Source: Paraburkholderia adhaesiva (GTDB lineage: Bacteria > Pseudomonadota > Gammaproteobacteria > Burkholderiales > Burkholderiaceae). Taken from it: a stretch of 64,000 nt of DNA. Below the pieces are notes generated by a model. The model did not search any database, had not been told where the DNA came from, and worked only from the letters and a program-made list of their open reading frames with translations. The translations under genes and the position numbers were made by a program. Of the stretch, positions 52,983 to 62,058 are shown one piece after another. The stretch's first letter is position 1, and each line of letters opens with the position of its first letter. Where the stretch lies: the NCBI RefSeq assembly GCF_021390575.1, contig NZ_JAJEJQ010000001.1, positions 3,262,501 through 3,326,500 on the forward strand, given 5' to 3'.

Positions 52983-53052
52983 CCGTGTCCGGGCACTTTG
53001 TGCCTCAGTTGTCTCCTCGTTCTCCACCTGCAAATTCGGTGCATCAGAACTA
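52942..53052 (-). ncRNA. Candidate small RNA
   Basis: A promoter-like pair TTGTGA (53087-53082) and TAAAGT (53064-53059), with 17 bases between, predicts a start near 53052. The transcript would end at a strong hairpin, arms 52951-52963 and 52970-52982, followed by TTCATTTTA. It contains an unpaired purine-rich GAGGAGACAAC stretch. The alternative is that the hairpin simply ends the upstream liv operon, 240 bases past its last stop. A 25-codon frame inside has no ribosome site. Confidence 0.35.
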
Positions 53053-53086
53053 GGTGAGACTTTAAGCCTCGCCCCCCGCTGTCACA

Positions 53087-53104
53087 ACTAGCATTTACCC
53101 TAGT
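53087..53104. promoter_or_regulatory. CTAG inverted repeat upstream of the candidate small RNA promoter
   Basis: ACTAG, eight bases, CTAGT. It directly abuts the -35 box of the candidate promoter. A related CTAGGGTAnAnGC sequence occurs again at 53164-53176 in the opposite direction. CTAG is rare in proteobacterial DNA, which makes the cluster stand out. Confidence 0.4.
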
Positions 53105-53223
53105 GGTGCAGTGCGGCACCGTTATGGGGCGCGCTGACACATGCCTGTCGCACAGCGAAGTCGCTAGGGTACACGCAAATAGCCGCGACTTGCAGCGCCG
53201 CGCGCATCACGGCGTGGAAAGCC

Positions 53224-54195
53224 TCAGGCGCGCAAACTCCGCACGCGCGCGACGATCTCTCCCACGATGCCGCGCCGGAACGCCAGCACGCACGCGATGA
53301 AGATGATGCCGGTGACGATCGTTGCGGACTCACCCAATGCGTTGAACCAGTCCAACCCTGTGACGGATGCGAGTGTCGTGCCGATATCGCCGAGCCGGTC
53401 TTCAAGCGAGACGATCAGCGCCGCGCCGACGATGGGTCCGAAAAGCGTCCCCATGCCGCCCACGAGCGTCATCAGGATCACAAGGCCGGACAGCGTCCAG
53501 TACGCGTCGCCGAGCGTCTCGAAGCCAAGCACGAGCACCTTCATCGACCCGGCGAGTCCGGCCAGTCCCGCCGAAAGCACGAAGGCGAGCAGCTTGAAAC
53601 GGTCCGTGTCGTAGCCGAGTGAAACCGCGCGCGGCTCGTTCTCCTTGATCGCACCGAGCACCTGCCCGAACGGCGAATGCACGATGCGCACGATCAGCAG
53701 GAACGCGAGCACCATCACGAGGAGCACGATGTAATAGAGCACCAGATCCGACGAGAGCGAGAGCACGCCGAACAGCTTGCCGCGCGGCACGCCCTGCAGG
53801 CCGTCCTCGCCATGTGTGAACGGCGCCTGCAGATAGATGAAGTAGACCATCTGCGCGAGCGCGAGCGTCACCATCGCAAAGTAGATGCCCTGGCGACGGA
53901 TGGCGAAGATACCGGTCACGGCGCCGAGAAGTGTCGCCGCCGCGGTGCCGATCAGCACGCCGAGCTCGGGCGTGACGTTCAGCGTCTGCATCGTGTAGCC
54001 GGTGAGGTAGCCTGCGGACGCGAGAAACATCGCATGCCCGAACGAAAGCAGGCCCGTATAGCCGATCAGCAGGTTGAAGGCGGCGGCGAAGAGCGCGAAA
54101 CACAGCACCTTCATGACGAAGAGCGGATACACGCCCGCAAACGGCGCAACGATCAGGCCGATCAGCAGCAGTCCATAAAGCGCTTTTCTTTGCAT
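53224..54195 (-). CDS. livM: Branched-chain amino acid ABC permease, LivM type
   Basis: A 323-residue permease with about nine hydrophobic segments. The family motif YTGLLSFGHAMFLASAGYLTGY (split at about 48-69) and the loop AIKENEPRAVSLGYDTDRFKL are clear LivM features. The ATG at 54195 overlaps the livH stop (TGATG), so translation is coupled. Last gene of the second liv operon. Confidence 0.93.
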   Translation of the reverse strand: MQRKALYGLLLIGLIVAPFAGVYPLFVMKVLCFALFAAAFNLLIGYTGLLSFGHAMFLASAGYLTGYTMQTLNVTPELGVLIGTAAATLLGAVTGIFAIRRQGIYFAMVTLALAQMVYFIYLQAPFTHGEDGLQGVPRGKLFGVLSLSSDLVLYYIVLLVMVLAFLLIVRIVHSPFGQVLGAIKENEPRAVSLGYDTDRFKLLAFVLSAGLAGLAGSMKVLVLGFETLGDAYWTLSGLVILMTLVGGMGTLFGPIVGAALIVSLEDRLGDIGTTLASVTGLDWFNALGESATIVTGIIFIACVLAFRRGIVGEIVARVRSLRA

Positions 54196-55079
54196 CACCG
54201 TTCCTTGCCGAAGAGGCCTGCCGGGCGAATCAACAGCACGATCGCCATGATCACGAACACCACGGTTGCCGAGGCCTCGGGCCAGAACACGCGCGTGAAG
54301 CCCTCGATCACGCCGAGCATCAGGCCCGTGAGGATCGATCCCATGATCGATCCCATCCCGCCGATCACGACCACAGCGAACACGGTGATGATCATCGGCT
54401 GGCCCATCAGCGGGGATACCTGAATCACAGGGGCGGCCAGCACACCCGCGAATGCAGCAAGTGCGACGCCGAAGCCATAGGTGAGCGTGATCATGAGCGG
54501 CACGTTGATGCCGAACGCCTCGACGAGCTTCGGGTTTTCAGTGCCGGCGCGCAGATAGGCGCCAAGACGCGTCTTCTCGATCACGAACCACGTCGCGAAG
54601 CACACGACCAGTGATGCGACGACGACCCACGCCCGATAGTTCGGCAAGTACATGAAGCCGAGATTGGTGGCGCCGGTGAGCACCTCGGGCACGTCGTAAG
54701 GCAGGCCCGAAGAGCCGTAGATCGAGCGAAACACGCCCTCCACGACGAGCGTCAAGCCAAAAGTCAGCAGGAGTCCGTACAGATGATCGAGCCGGTAAAT
54801 CCAGCGCAGCATCGAGCGCTCGATCGCCATGCCGAGCGCGCCAACCAGAAGCGGCGCAACGACGATCATCACCCAGTACGGAAGATTGAAGTACGCGAGC
54901 CCCATCCACGTGAGCATCGCGCCCAGCATGAACAACGCGCCATGCGCAAAGTTGATCACGTTGAGCATGCCGAAGATCACCGCGAGGCCGAGACTCAGGA
55001 TCGCGTAGAACGACCCGTTCACGAGTCCGAGCAGCAGTTGGCTCAGCATTGCCGGAAGCGGAATGCCAAAGATCGTCAT
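54195..55079 (-). CDS. livH: Branched-chain amino acid ABC permease, LivH type
   Basis: A 294-residue permease with about eight hydrophobic segments. GLVNGSFYAILSLGLAVIFG near the N-terminus and NFAHGALFMLGA are hallmarks of LivH. I start at MTIFGIPLP (55079), the usual N-terminus, though in-frame ATGs lie 12 and 30 bases upstream and no start has a strong ribosome site. Confidence 0.92.
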   Translation of the reverse strand: MTIFGIPLPAMLSQLLLGLVNGSFYAILSLGLAVIFGMLNVINFAHGALFMLGAMLTWMGLAYFNLPYWVMIVVAPLLVGALGMAIERSMLRWIYRLDHLYGLLLTFGLTLVVEGVFRSIYGSSGLPYDVPEVLTGATNLGFMYLPNYRAWVVVASLVVCFATWFVIEKTRLGAYLRAGTENPKLVEAFGINVPLMITLTYGFGVALAAFAGVLAAPVIQVSPLMGQPMIITVFAVVVIGGMGSIMGSILTGLMLGVIEGFTRVFWPEASATVVFVIMAIVLLIRPAGLFGKER

Positions 55080-55173
55080 GAAAGCCGCCATCTCATCAAG
55101 ATCGTCCACAGGCGACGCACGGCGCGTCGTACCGACCGCGCCGTGCCCGCGTGCATGAAAGACATCCTTGCGC

Positions 55174-56388
55174 TTACTTCCACAACGCGCAGCGCGTCTC
55201 CTGCTTCGTCGTGAACGCCTGGTCGCCCGGGATCGTCGTGACGATCTTCAAGAGATCCCACGGATCCTTCGACTCAGCCGGCGTCTTCACCTGCATCAGG
55301 TACATGTCGTGGATCATGCTGCCATCCTCGCGGATGTAGCCCTTCGCGTAGAAGTCGTCGATCTTCGTCTTGCGCAGTTGCGCCATCACCTTGTCCGGGT
55401 CGGTCGTGCCCACCGCCTGCACGGCCTTCAGGTAGTTCGTCATCGCCGAATAGTCCGCGGCCTGCAGGCTCGTCGGCATCTTCTTCGTCTTGTCGAAGAA
55501 GCGTTGCGCCCACTTGCGCGTGTCCGCGTTCTGGTTCCAGTACCAGCTGTCGGTCAGCACGAGGCCCTGCGTGGTTTCGAGGCCGAGACTGTGGACGTCC
55601 GAGATGAACATCAGCAGTGCCGCGGTCTTCATCGTCTTCGGGATGCCGAATTCCTTCGCCGCCTTGATCGAGTTGATCGTGTCGCCGCCCGCGTTCGCGA
55701 GGCCGAGAACCTGCGCCTTCGAGGTCTGCGCCTGAAGCAGGAACGACGAGAAGTCCGATGCCGAGAGCGGATGCTTCACTTCGCCCAACACCTGGCCGCC
55801 GCTGGCCTTCACGACGTCGGCAGTGGCTTTTTCAAGCGCGTGGCCAAACGCGTAGTCGGCGGTCAGGAAGTACCACGTCTTGCCGCCCTGCTTCGTCACA
55901 GCCGAACCCGTGCCCTTCGCGAGCGCAACGGTGTCGTAGGCATAGTGGATCGTGTACGGCGTGCACTGCTCGTTCGTCAGCGTGTCGGCGCCCGCGCCCA
56001 CGTTGATATAGATCTTGTGCTTCTGGCCGGCCACCTGGCTCGTCGACAACGCCGTCGCCGAGTTCGTGCCGCCGATCACCATCTGCACGCCGTCACGGTC
56101 GAACCATTCACGCGCGCGCGATGCGGCGATATCGGCCTTGTTCTGGTGGTCCGCGTAGACCAGGTCGATCGGCTTGCCGAGCACCTTGCCGCCGAAATCC
56201 GCGATCGCCATGCGGATCGCTTCGAGGCCGCCCGGGCCGTCGATGTCCGCGTAGAGTCCTGACAAGTCGGTGATGTAACCGATCTTCACCGTGTCGTCTG
56301 CGGCCAGTGCACTCCCGGCACCGAACGCCATCAAGGCCGCCGCAGCGGCGGCACGGGCTGCGAGCTGCCCGAACGTCGTTTTCTTCAT
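55174..56388 (-). CDS. Branched-chain amino acid-type ABC transporter binding protein
   Basis: A 404-residue periplasmic binding protein. The signal peptide ends at SALAADD (about residue 29), and the mature part begins TVKIGYITDLSGLYADIDG. It belongs to the subgroup of type I binding proteins that often bind aromatic, hydroxy or short-chain acids rather than leucine. GGAGAC precedes the ATG at 56388. Placed between livF and livH in its operon. The ligand is not known. Confidence 0.9.
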   Translation of the reverse strand: MKKTTFGQLAARAAAAAALMAFGAGSALAADDTVKIGYITDLSGLYADIDGPGGLEAIRMAIADFGGKVLGKPIDLVYADHQNKADIAASRAREWFDRDGVQMVIGGTNSATALSTSQVAGQKHKIYINVGAGADTLTNEQCTPYTIHYAYDTVALAKGTGSAVTKQGGKTWYFLTADYAFGHALEKATADVVKASGGQVLGEVKHPLSASDFSSFLLQAQTSKAQVLGLANAGGDTINSIKAAKEFGIPKTMKTAALLMFISDVHSLGLETTQGLVLTDSWYWNQNADTRKWAQRFFDKTKKMPTSLQAADYSAMTNYLKAVQAVGTTDPDKVMAQLRKTKIDDFYAKGYIREDGSMIHDMYLMQVKTPAESKDPWDLLKIVTTIPGDQAFTTKQETRCALWK

Positions 56389-56502
56389 TGCAGTCTCCAA
56401 CTCTGGTTGCATTGTTTTGAAAGCAAGAAAATCAATCAGCGATTTGCGGCAAAACTGTTGCATGCGGCATGTCGCGCCGCAGGCAACGTGAGACTTGGAA
56501 CG

Positions 56503-57258
56503 CTAGACACCTAGCAGGTCGTGCAGCACGGGCATCTTGCTGTCGAGTTCGGCGACGCCGAAATGCTCGACGATACGGCCATGCTCCATCACGTAAAACC
56601 GGTCAGCGAGCGGGGCCGCGAAACGGAAGTTCTGCTCGACCATCACGACCGTATAGCCGCGTGACTTCAGCGTGACGATCATGCGCGCGAGTGCCTGCAC
56701 GATCACGGGCGCGAGGCCTTCGGAAATCTCGTCGAGCAGCAGCAGATTCGCGCCCGTGCGCAGGATACGCGCGACGGCCAGCATCTGCTGCTCGCCGCCC
56801 GACAACCGCGTGCCCTGGCTGTGACGGCGCTCCGCCAGATTCGGAAACATCGCGTAGATCTCGTCGAGAGACATCGCCTTCGCATTGGCGTTCACGAGCG
56901 GCGGCAGGAGCAGGTTTTCCTCGCAGGAGAGGCTCGCGAAAATGCCGCGCTCCTCCGGGCAATAGCCAACGCCGCAATGTGCGATGCGATGAGTGGGCAT
57001 GCCGATCGTCTCGCGTCCGCCGATGCGGATCGACCCCGTGCGACGCCCCGCCAGCCCCATGATCGCGCGCAACGTGGTTGTGCGCCCCGCGCCGTTTCGT
57101 CCGAGCAGCGTGACGACTTCGCCGCGCGCAACCGAAAGATCGACGCCATGCAGAATGTGCGATTCGCCGTACCACGTTTGCAGGCCCGCGATCTCGAGCG
57201 CAGGCTCGTGTTCCTCTGCGGCGGTATCGATGCGTTCGTTCTCTGCCACCGTACTCAT
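56503..57258 (-). CDS. livF: ABC transporter ATPase, LivF type, with Walker A Lys to Arg
   Basis: A 251-residue ATPase. The Walker A reads GRNGAGRT (53-60), so the usual lysine is Arg59 (codon CGC at 57084-57082). The signature LSGGEQQMLAVARIL and Walker B LLLLDEISEGLAP with its catalytic glutamate are intact, as are the D-loop and H-loop regions. The N-terminus has an acidic extension of about 20 residues. ATG overlaps the livG stop by four bases. An Arg in this place usually impairs ATP hydrolysis, yet the other ATPase of the pair (LivG) keeps its lysine. Confidence 0.9.
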   Translation of the reverse strand: MSTVAENERIDTAAEEHEPALEIAGLQTWYGESHILHGVDLSVARGEVVTLLGRNGAGRTTTLRAIMGLAGRRTGSIRIGGRETIGMPTHRIAHCGVGYCPEERGIFASLSCEENLLLPPLVNANAKAMSLDEIYAMFPNLAERRHSQGTRLSGGEQQMLAVARILRTGANLLLLDEISEGLAPVIVQALARMIVTLKSRGYTVVMVEQNFRFAAPLADRFYVMEHGRIVEHFGVAELDSKMPVLHDLLGV

Positions 57259-58034
57259 GCGTGGGCTCCGGCGAGCGTTGCGTCCGCGCTGCCCATGTAG
57301 GCCTCGGCGACAAGCGGGTTCTTCGACACTTCGGCATAGCTGCCTTCGGCCAGCACCTCGCCGCGCTGCAGAACCGTGATCGTGTCGGAGATACCCGCAA
57401 TGACGTTCATGTTGTGCTCGACCATCAGGATCGTGCGCCCGCTCGATACCTTCTTGATGAGTGCCGTCACGCGATCCACGTCCTCGTGACCCATGCCCTG
57501 CGTCGGCTCGTCGAGCAGCATCAGTTCCGGCTCCATGGCGAGCGTCGTTGCGATTTCGAGCGCACGCTTGCGGCCGTAGGCGAGTTCGACGGTCGGCACA
57601 TCGGCGAAATCGGTCAGGCCGACCTGTGTGAGCAGGTCCATCGCGCGGTCGTTGAGTTCGGCGAGAGAGCGCTCGCTCTTCCAGAAGTGATACGACGTGC
57701 CGAGCGAACGCTGCAGCCCGACGCGCACGTTCTGCAGCGCGCTGAGGTGCGGAAACACAGCCGAGATCTGGAACGACCGGATGATGCCGCGCCGCGCGAT
57801 CTGCGCGGGCCGCTCATGCGTGATGTCGATGCCGTTGAACACGATGCGCCCTGCGCTCGGTTCCAGGAATTTGGTGAGGAGATTGAAGCAGGTGGTCTTG
57901 CCCGCGCCGTTCGGTCCAATCAATGCGTGGATCGTGCCGCGGCACACGCGCAGGTTCACACCGTTCACGGCCGTGAAGCCCTTGAACTGCTTGGTGAGGC
58001 CGTGCGTCTCCAGAATCGTGTCGCCGAGAATCAT
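57255..58034 (-). CDS. livG: ABC transporter ATPase, LivG type
   Basis: A 259-residue ATPase with Walker A GPNGAGKTT, the LivG-specific insert and Walker B LMLLDEPTQGMGHED. The signature is ELAYGRKRALEIATTL instead of LSGGQ, which is common in LivG proteins. GGAAGGG precedes the ATG at 58034; the frame is open further upstream without a start signal. First gene of livG-livF-livK-livH-livM. Confidence 0.92.
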   Translation of the reverse strand: MILGDTILETHGLTKQFKGFTAVNGVNLRVCRGTIHALIGPNGAGKTTCFNLLTKFLEPSAGRIVFNGIDITHERPAQIARRGIIRSFQISAVFPHLSALQNVRVGLQRSLGTSYHFWKSERSLAELNDRAMDLLTQVGLTDFADVPTVELAYGRKRALEIATTLAMEPELMLLDEPTQGMGHEDVDRVTALIKKVSSGRTILMVEHNMNVIAGISDTITVLQRGEVLAEGSYAEVSKNPLVAEAYMGSADATLAGAHA

Positions 58035-58473
58035 GTTCCCTTCCACGCGAAATAAACCGTAACGCTGCAGCTGGTTCGCGCGAATCGCCGCGCGAATGCC
58101 AGCGGCCCCGGAGTCGTCGCGTGCCGCACTGCAACGCGCAGTGCAACGTTGTGATACGTCCGGAACCAATGATGTCAAGCCGATGAAACCGCTGCACTAC
58201 GCGCCGTTTGCACGACGCGCAAGGATGGCGCGCTGCGCGCTGTCCGTTTCCGCGCATTGTCTCGCCAATGATGCACCGCAATCATTGGGATTTGCACTTA
58301 GGGGGCCAGCGCATGGCCGCCCGTGGCGGGCCAGGCGCGATACGGACGCGATCAGCTCGCGCCCGTCAAACCATCGCGATGCCCGCAAAAGCAGTCAATG
58401 CGCGGGGGAATACGCGGATTGCATGGACCGCAAACACAAGGCGTGTCACCCCGTCCGCAAACTTCGCGCCCGT
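58035..58473. other. Gap between the GMC dehydrogenase gene and livG
   Basis: About 440 bases that should hold the livG operon promoter and the 3' end of the dehydrogenase transcript. No convincing promoter, terminator or small gene was recognised; long frames on the plus strand are shadows. Confidence 0.5.
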
Positions 58474-60183
58474 TCAGATCACCGGCAACGGCGGGGAAGC
58501 ATCAACACGCGCATGTGCGCCTTCGCGGCGGTCGGCGAGCAGCATGGCAGCGGCGCGCTCGGCGATCATCAACGTGGGCGAATTCGTGTTGCCCGACGTG
58601 ATCAACGGCATCACCGACGCATCGACCACACGCAAGCCGTCCACACCGCGCACGCGCAGACGCGAATCGACCACGGCGTCGCTATCGTCGGCACGTCCCA
58701 TACGGCAGGTGCCGACTGGATGAAAGATCGTCGTGCCGACGTTGCCCGCCGCTTCGACCAGTTGCGCTTCGGTCTGGAATGCCGCGCCGGGAAGAATTTC
58801 CTCCGGCTTGTAGCGCGCGAGCGCGGGTGAAGCGGCGATGCGCCGTGTGAGACGCAAGGCATTGGCGGCCACGCGCCGGTCGTGATCGGTAGAAAGGTAA
58901 TTCGGCGCGATGGCCGGCGCCGTCCTCGGATCGGCGGAAACGATGTGGATACTGCCGCGCGACGTCGGCCGCAAATTGCATACCGACGCCGTGAACGCGT
59001 TGAACGGGTGCAGTGGCTCGCCGAAACGGTCGAGAGAGAGCGGCTGCACGTGATATTCGAGGTCGGGACGCGTGACCGCGGGATCGTCGGGATCGGACTT
59101 CGCGAACGCACCGAGTTGCGAAGGCGACATCGACATTGGTCCGCTCTGGAACAGCGCGTATTGCAGACCGATTTTCAGCTTGCCCCACCAGTGTGCAGAC
59201 GCCGTGTTGAGCGTACGCACGCCGTTCACGCGATACGCCATGCGCAATTGCAGATGGTCCTGCAGGTTCTCGCCCACGCCGCGCAGATCCTGCACGACGT
59301 CGATGCCGAGCGCCTTGAGTCGCTGTGCATCGCCGATACCGGAGAGTTCGAGCAGTTGCGGCGAGTTCACCGCGCCCGCACTCAGGATCACTTCGCCGCG
59401 CGCACGCGCGACGTAATCGACGTCGCCGCGAAACTCGACACCGACGCACCGTCGCCCTTCGAATATCAGGCGTTCAGTGAGCGCACCGGTGATGACGGTG
59501 AGATTCGGGCGCTTCATCGTTTCGCGCAGAAACGCTTTCGACGCGTTCCAGCGCACGCCGCGTTTCTGGTTCACATCGAAGTAGCCGACGCCGCTGTTGT
59601 CACCGCGATTGAAATCATCGGTGGCCGCGATGCCCTGCTCCTGCGCCGCCTGCGCGAACGTTTCGAGAATCTTCCACTTGAGCCGCTGCTTCTCGACACG
59701 CCATTCACCGCCCGCACCGTGATATTCGCTTGCGCCGCCGTGATAGTCCTCGCTTTTGCGGAACACAGGCAGCACCGAATCCCACGACCACGATGCGTCG
59801 CCGGTCGCACGCGCCCATGCATCGTAGTCCTCACGCTGGCCGCGCATGTAGATCATGCCGTTGATCGACGACGACCCGCCGAGCACACGCCCGCGCGGAT
59901 AGGACAGCGTTCGGCCGTTCAGGCCAGCTTCGGCCACGGTCTTGTAGAGCCAGTCTGTGCGTGGATTACCGATGCAGTAGAGATAGCCGACCGGAATGTG
60001 AATCCAGTGGTAATCGTCCTGGCCGCCCGCTTCGAGCAGCAGCACGGAGACGTTGGGGTCTTCGGAAAGCCGCTTGGCGAGCACACAGCCAGCCGTCCCG
60101 GCGCCGACGATCACATAGTCGAATTCGCCTTCGAGGCGACGCGAGGACGACTGTCGTCCAGGAGGTTCGTTCGGTGTGGGCAT
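58474..60183 (-). CDS. GMC-family flavoprotein alcohol dehydrogenase
   Basis: A 569-residue FAD enzyme of the glucose-methanol-choline family. It has the dinucleotide fold VIVGAGTAGCVLAKRL (25-40), the GMC signature GRVLGGSSSINGMIYMRG, the second signature GAVNSPQLLELSGIG, and the catalytic His and Asn regions FHPVGTCRMG and ITSGNTNSPTLMIAE. Choline dehydrogenase is the nearest common name. Linkage to a CoA-acylating semialdehyde dehydrogenase and a LysR regulator makes a 3-hydroxypropionate dehydrogenase (HpdH-like) plausible, as known in Pseudomonas denitrificans. AGGAGA precedes the ATG and directly follows a palindromic leader element. Confidence 0.88.
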   Translation of the reverse strand: MPTPNEPPGRQSSSRRLEGEFDYVIVGAGTAGCVLAKRLSEDPNVSVLLLEAGGQDDYHWIHIPVGYLYCIGNPRTDWLYKTVAEAGLNGRTLSYPRGRVLGGSSSINGMIYMRGQREDYDAWARATGDASWSWDSVLPVFRKSEDYHGGASEYHGAGGEWRVEKQRLKWKILETFAQAAQEQGIAATDDFNRGDNSGVGYFDVNQKRGVRWNASKAFLRETMKRPNLTVITGALTERLIFEGRRCVGVEFRGDVDYVARARGEVILSAGAVNSPQLLELSGIGDAQRLKALGIDVVQDLRGVGENLQDHLQLRMAYRVNGVRTLNTASAHWWGKLKIGLQYALFQSGPMSMSPSQLGAFAKSDPDDPAVTRPDLEYHVQPLSLDRFGEPLHPFNAFTASVCNLRPTSRGSIHIVSADPRTAPAIAPNYLSTDHDRRVAANALRLTRRIAASPALARYKPEEILPGAAFQTEAQLVEAAGNVGTTIFHPVGTCRMGRADDSDAVVDSRLRVRGVDGLRVVDASVMPLITSGNTNSPTLMIAERAAAMLLADRREGAHARVDASPPLPVI

Positions 60184-60190
60184 TTTTGTC

Positions 60191-60285
60191 TCCTGTCGAC
60201 CGGAGTTAGTGCTTTAGCACTTACTCCGGTCCCATGCACAGCGGTCGACCCGAGTGAGCGCTTCAGCGCGTATTCGGGTCTCACG
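60191..60285 (-). repeat. Two tandem palindromic leader elements, copies D1 and D2 (GMC dehydrogenase)
   Basis: D1 has arms GACCGGAGT (60198-60206) and ACTCCGGTC (60223-60231), and its inner stem TAGTGC/GCACTTA is also matched. D2 has arms GACCCGAGT (60247-60255) and ATTCGGGTC (60272-60280), one mismatch. D1 carries the conserved flank ending CCATGCACAGC on the plus strand. The Shine-Dalgarno AGGAGA of the dehydrogenase directly abuts D1. Confidence 0.85.
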
Positions 60286-60395
60286 CAATCTCGCTACCGC
60301 CTGGGCCGGCTGAATTGTGTGCCGGTTCTATTTTCGTGCGAACGGCGGCAAGCGCTACCGCCTCCGCCGGATTACCACGTGTGCAATGCGTCGGC

Positions 60396-61919
60396 TTACT
60401 TCGCGACAGGCATCGTAAATTCCGCGCCCTTCGCAATGCTGTCCGGCCAGCGCTGCATGATGCTCTTGTATCGCGTATAGAAACGCACGCCCTCTTCGCC
60501 GTAGGCATGATGATCGCCGAACAGCGAGCGCTTCCAGCCGCCGAACGAATGCCACGCCATCGGCACCGGAATCGGCACATTGATACCGACCATACCCACC
60601 AGAATCTGCCGCGAGAACGCACGCGCAACGCCGCCATCCGATGTGAAAAGCGACACGCCATTCGCAAACTCGTGACGGTTGATCAGCTCGACGGCGCTCG
60701 CAAAGTCAGGCACGCGAACCACGGCAAGCACAGGACCGAAGATCTCTTCCTTGTAGATCTTCATATCCGTCTTCACGTCATCGAACAACGTGCCGCCGAC
60801 GAAGAAACCGTCCTCGTGACCCTGGACTGTGTGCGCGCGACCATCGACCACGAGCTTCGCGCCCGCAGCCACGCCCGAGTCGATATAGCCCTTAACCTTC
60901 TCGCGATGCGCGGCCGTAACGAGCGGCCCCATCTCCGACGCAGCATCCATGCCGCTACCGATCTTGAGCGACTTCACGCGCGGCGTGAGACGCTCGATCA
61001 GTTCATCGGCGATATGCCCCACGGCCACCGCCACCGAAATCGCCATGCAACGCTCACCCGCCGAACCGTAGGCCGCGCCGATCAGTGCATCGACGGCCTG
61101 ATCGAGATCGGCATCGGGCATCACGACGAGGTGATTCTTCGCGCCGCCTAGCGCCTGAACGCGCTTGCCGTGCTTCGTGCCCTCGGTGTAGATGTACTCG
61201 GCGATCGGCGTCGAGCCGACGAACGAAAGCGCCGTGACGTCCGGATGCGCGAGCAGCGCATCGACGGCCACCTTGTCGCCGTGAACGACGTTGAACACGC
61301 CGTCGGGCAGGCCCGCTTCCTTGAGCAGTTCAGCAATACGCACCGACGCCGAAGGATCGCGTTCCGATGGCTTCAGCACGAACGTGTTGCCGCATGCGAG
61401 CGCGACCGGGAACATCCAGCACGGCACCATCATCGGGAAATTGAACGGCGTGATGCCGGCGACAACGCCCAGCGGCTGGCGCAGGTTCCAGTTATCGATG
61501 CCGCCACCGATCTGGTCGGTGAAATCGGTCTTGAGCAGATTCGGAATGCCGCATGCGAACTCGACGACCTCGATGCCGCGCATCACCTCGCCCTTCGCAT
61601 CCGAAAACACCTTGCCGTGCTCGCGCGTGATCAGTTCGGCGAGTTCGTCATGGTGCTGGTCGAGCAGATCCTTGAACTTGAAGAGGATGCGCGCGCGCTT
61701 GAGTGGCGGCATCTCGCTCCATGCGGGGAACGCCGCAGCGGCGGCAGCGACGGCCGCGTCCACTTCGGCCACACTGGCGAGCGGCACGCGCGCGCTCACG
61801 CTGCCCTGCGCCGGATTGAAGACGTCACCGAAACGCTCGCTAACGCCATCGAACGGCCTGCCGTTGATGTAATGCGTCAGCGTCCGAACGCCGGTCTCCC
61901 TCAGATGTGTCTCGCCCAT
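60396..61919 (-). CDS. mmsA: CoA-acylating methylmalonate/malonate semialdehyde dehydrogenase
   Basis: Oxidises methylmalonate or malonate semialdehyde with NAD and CoA to propionyl-CoA or acetyl-CoA plus CO2, in valine, inositol or 3-hydroxypropionate breakdown. The 507 residues carry the nucleotide-binding [17 protein letters not shown], the [10 protein letters not shown] region and catalytic Cys291 in [10 protein letters not shown], which is the form of the CoA-dependent subfamily. The start at 61919 (MGETHLRE) follows GAGGCAG. It lies upstream of the GMC dehydrogenase gene in the same direction, 212 bases apart. Confidence 0.92.
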   Translation of the reverse strand: MGETHLRETGVRTLTHYINGRPFDGVSERFGDVFNPAQGSVSARVPLASVAEVDAAVAAAAAAFPAWSEMPPLKRARILFKFKDLLDQHHDELAELITREHGKVFSDAKGEVMRGIEVVEFACGIPNLLKTDFTDQIGGGIDNWNLRQPLGVVAGITPFNFPMMVPCWMFPVALACGNTFVLKPSERDPSASVRIAELLKEAGLPDGVFNVVHGDKVAVDALLAHPDVTALSFVGSTPIAEYIYTEGTKHGKRVQALGGAKNHLVVMPDADLDQAVDALIGAAYGSAGERCMAISVAVAVGHIADELIERLTPRVKSLKIGSGMDAASEMGPLVTAAHREKVKGYIDSGVAAGAKLVVDGRAHTVQGHEDGFFVGGTLFDDVKTDMKIYKEEIFGPVLAVVRVPDFASAVELINRHEFANGVSLFTSDGGVARAFSRQILVGMVGINVPIPVPMAWHSFGGWKRSLFGDHHAYGEEGVRFYTRYKSIMQRWPDSIAKGAEFTMPVAK

Positions 61920-62058
61920 TTCTGCCTCACTGGTTGGATGAATGCGCGCAACGCACTTCATTGCCTCGCACTTTATTGACTCAAGCGTAATCGGCAACAC
62001 ACAGTGCGATCCAATGAATAATGCTCAACAGCGATATAAGGCGAGTTAATATCAGCGG

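Noticed and set aside
52847..53053. Plus-strand 68-codon frame rich in Lys
   Set aside because: It runs through the perfect terminator hairpin at 52951-52982 and has no Shine-Dalgarno.
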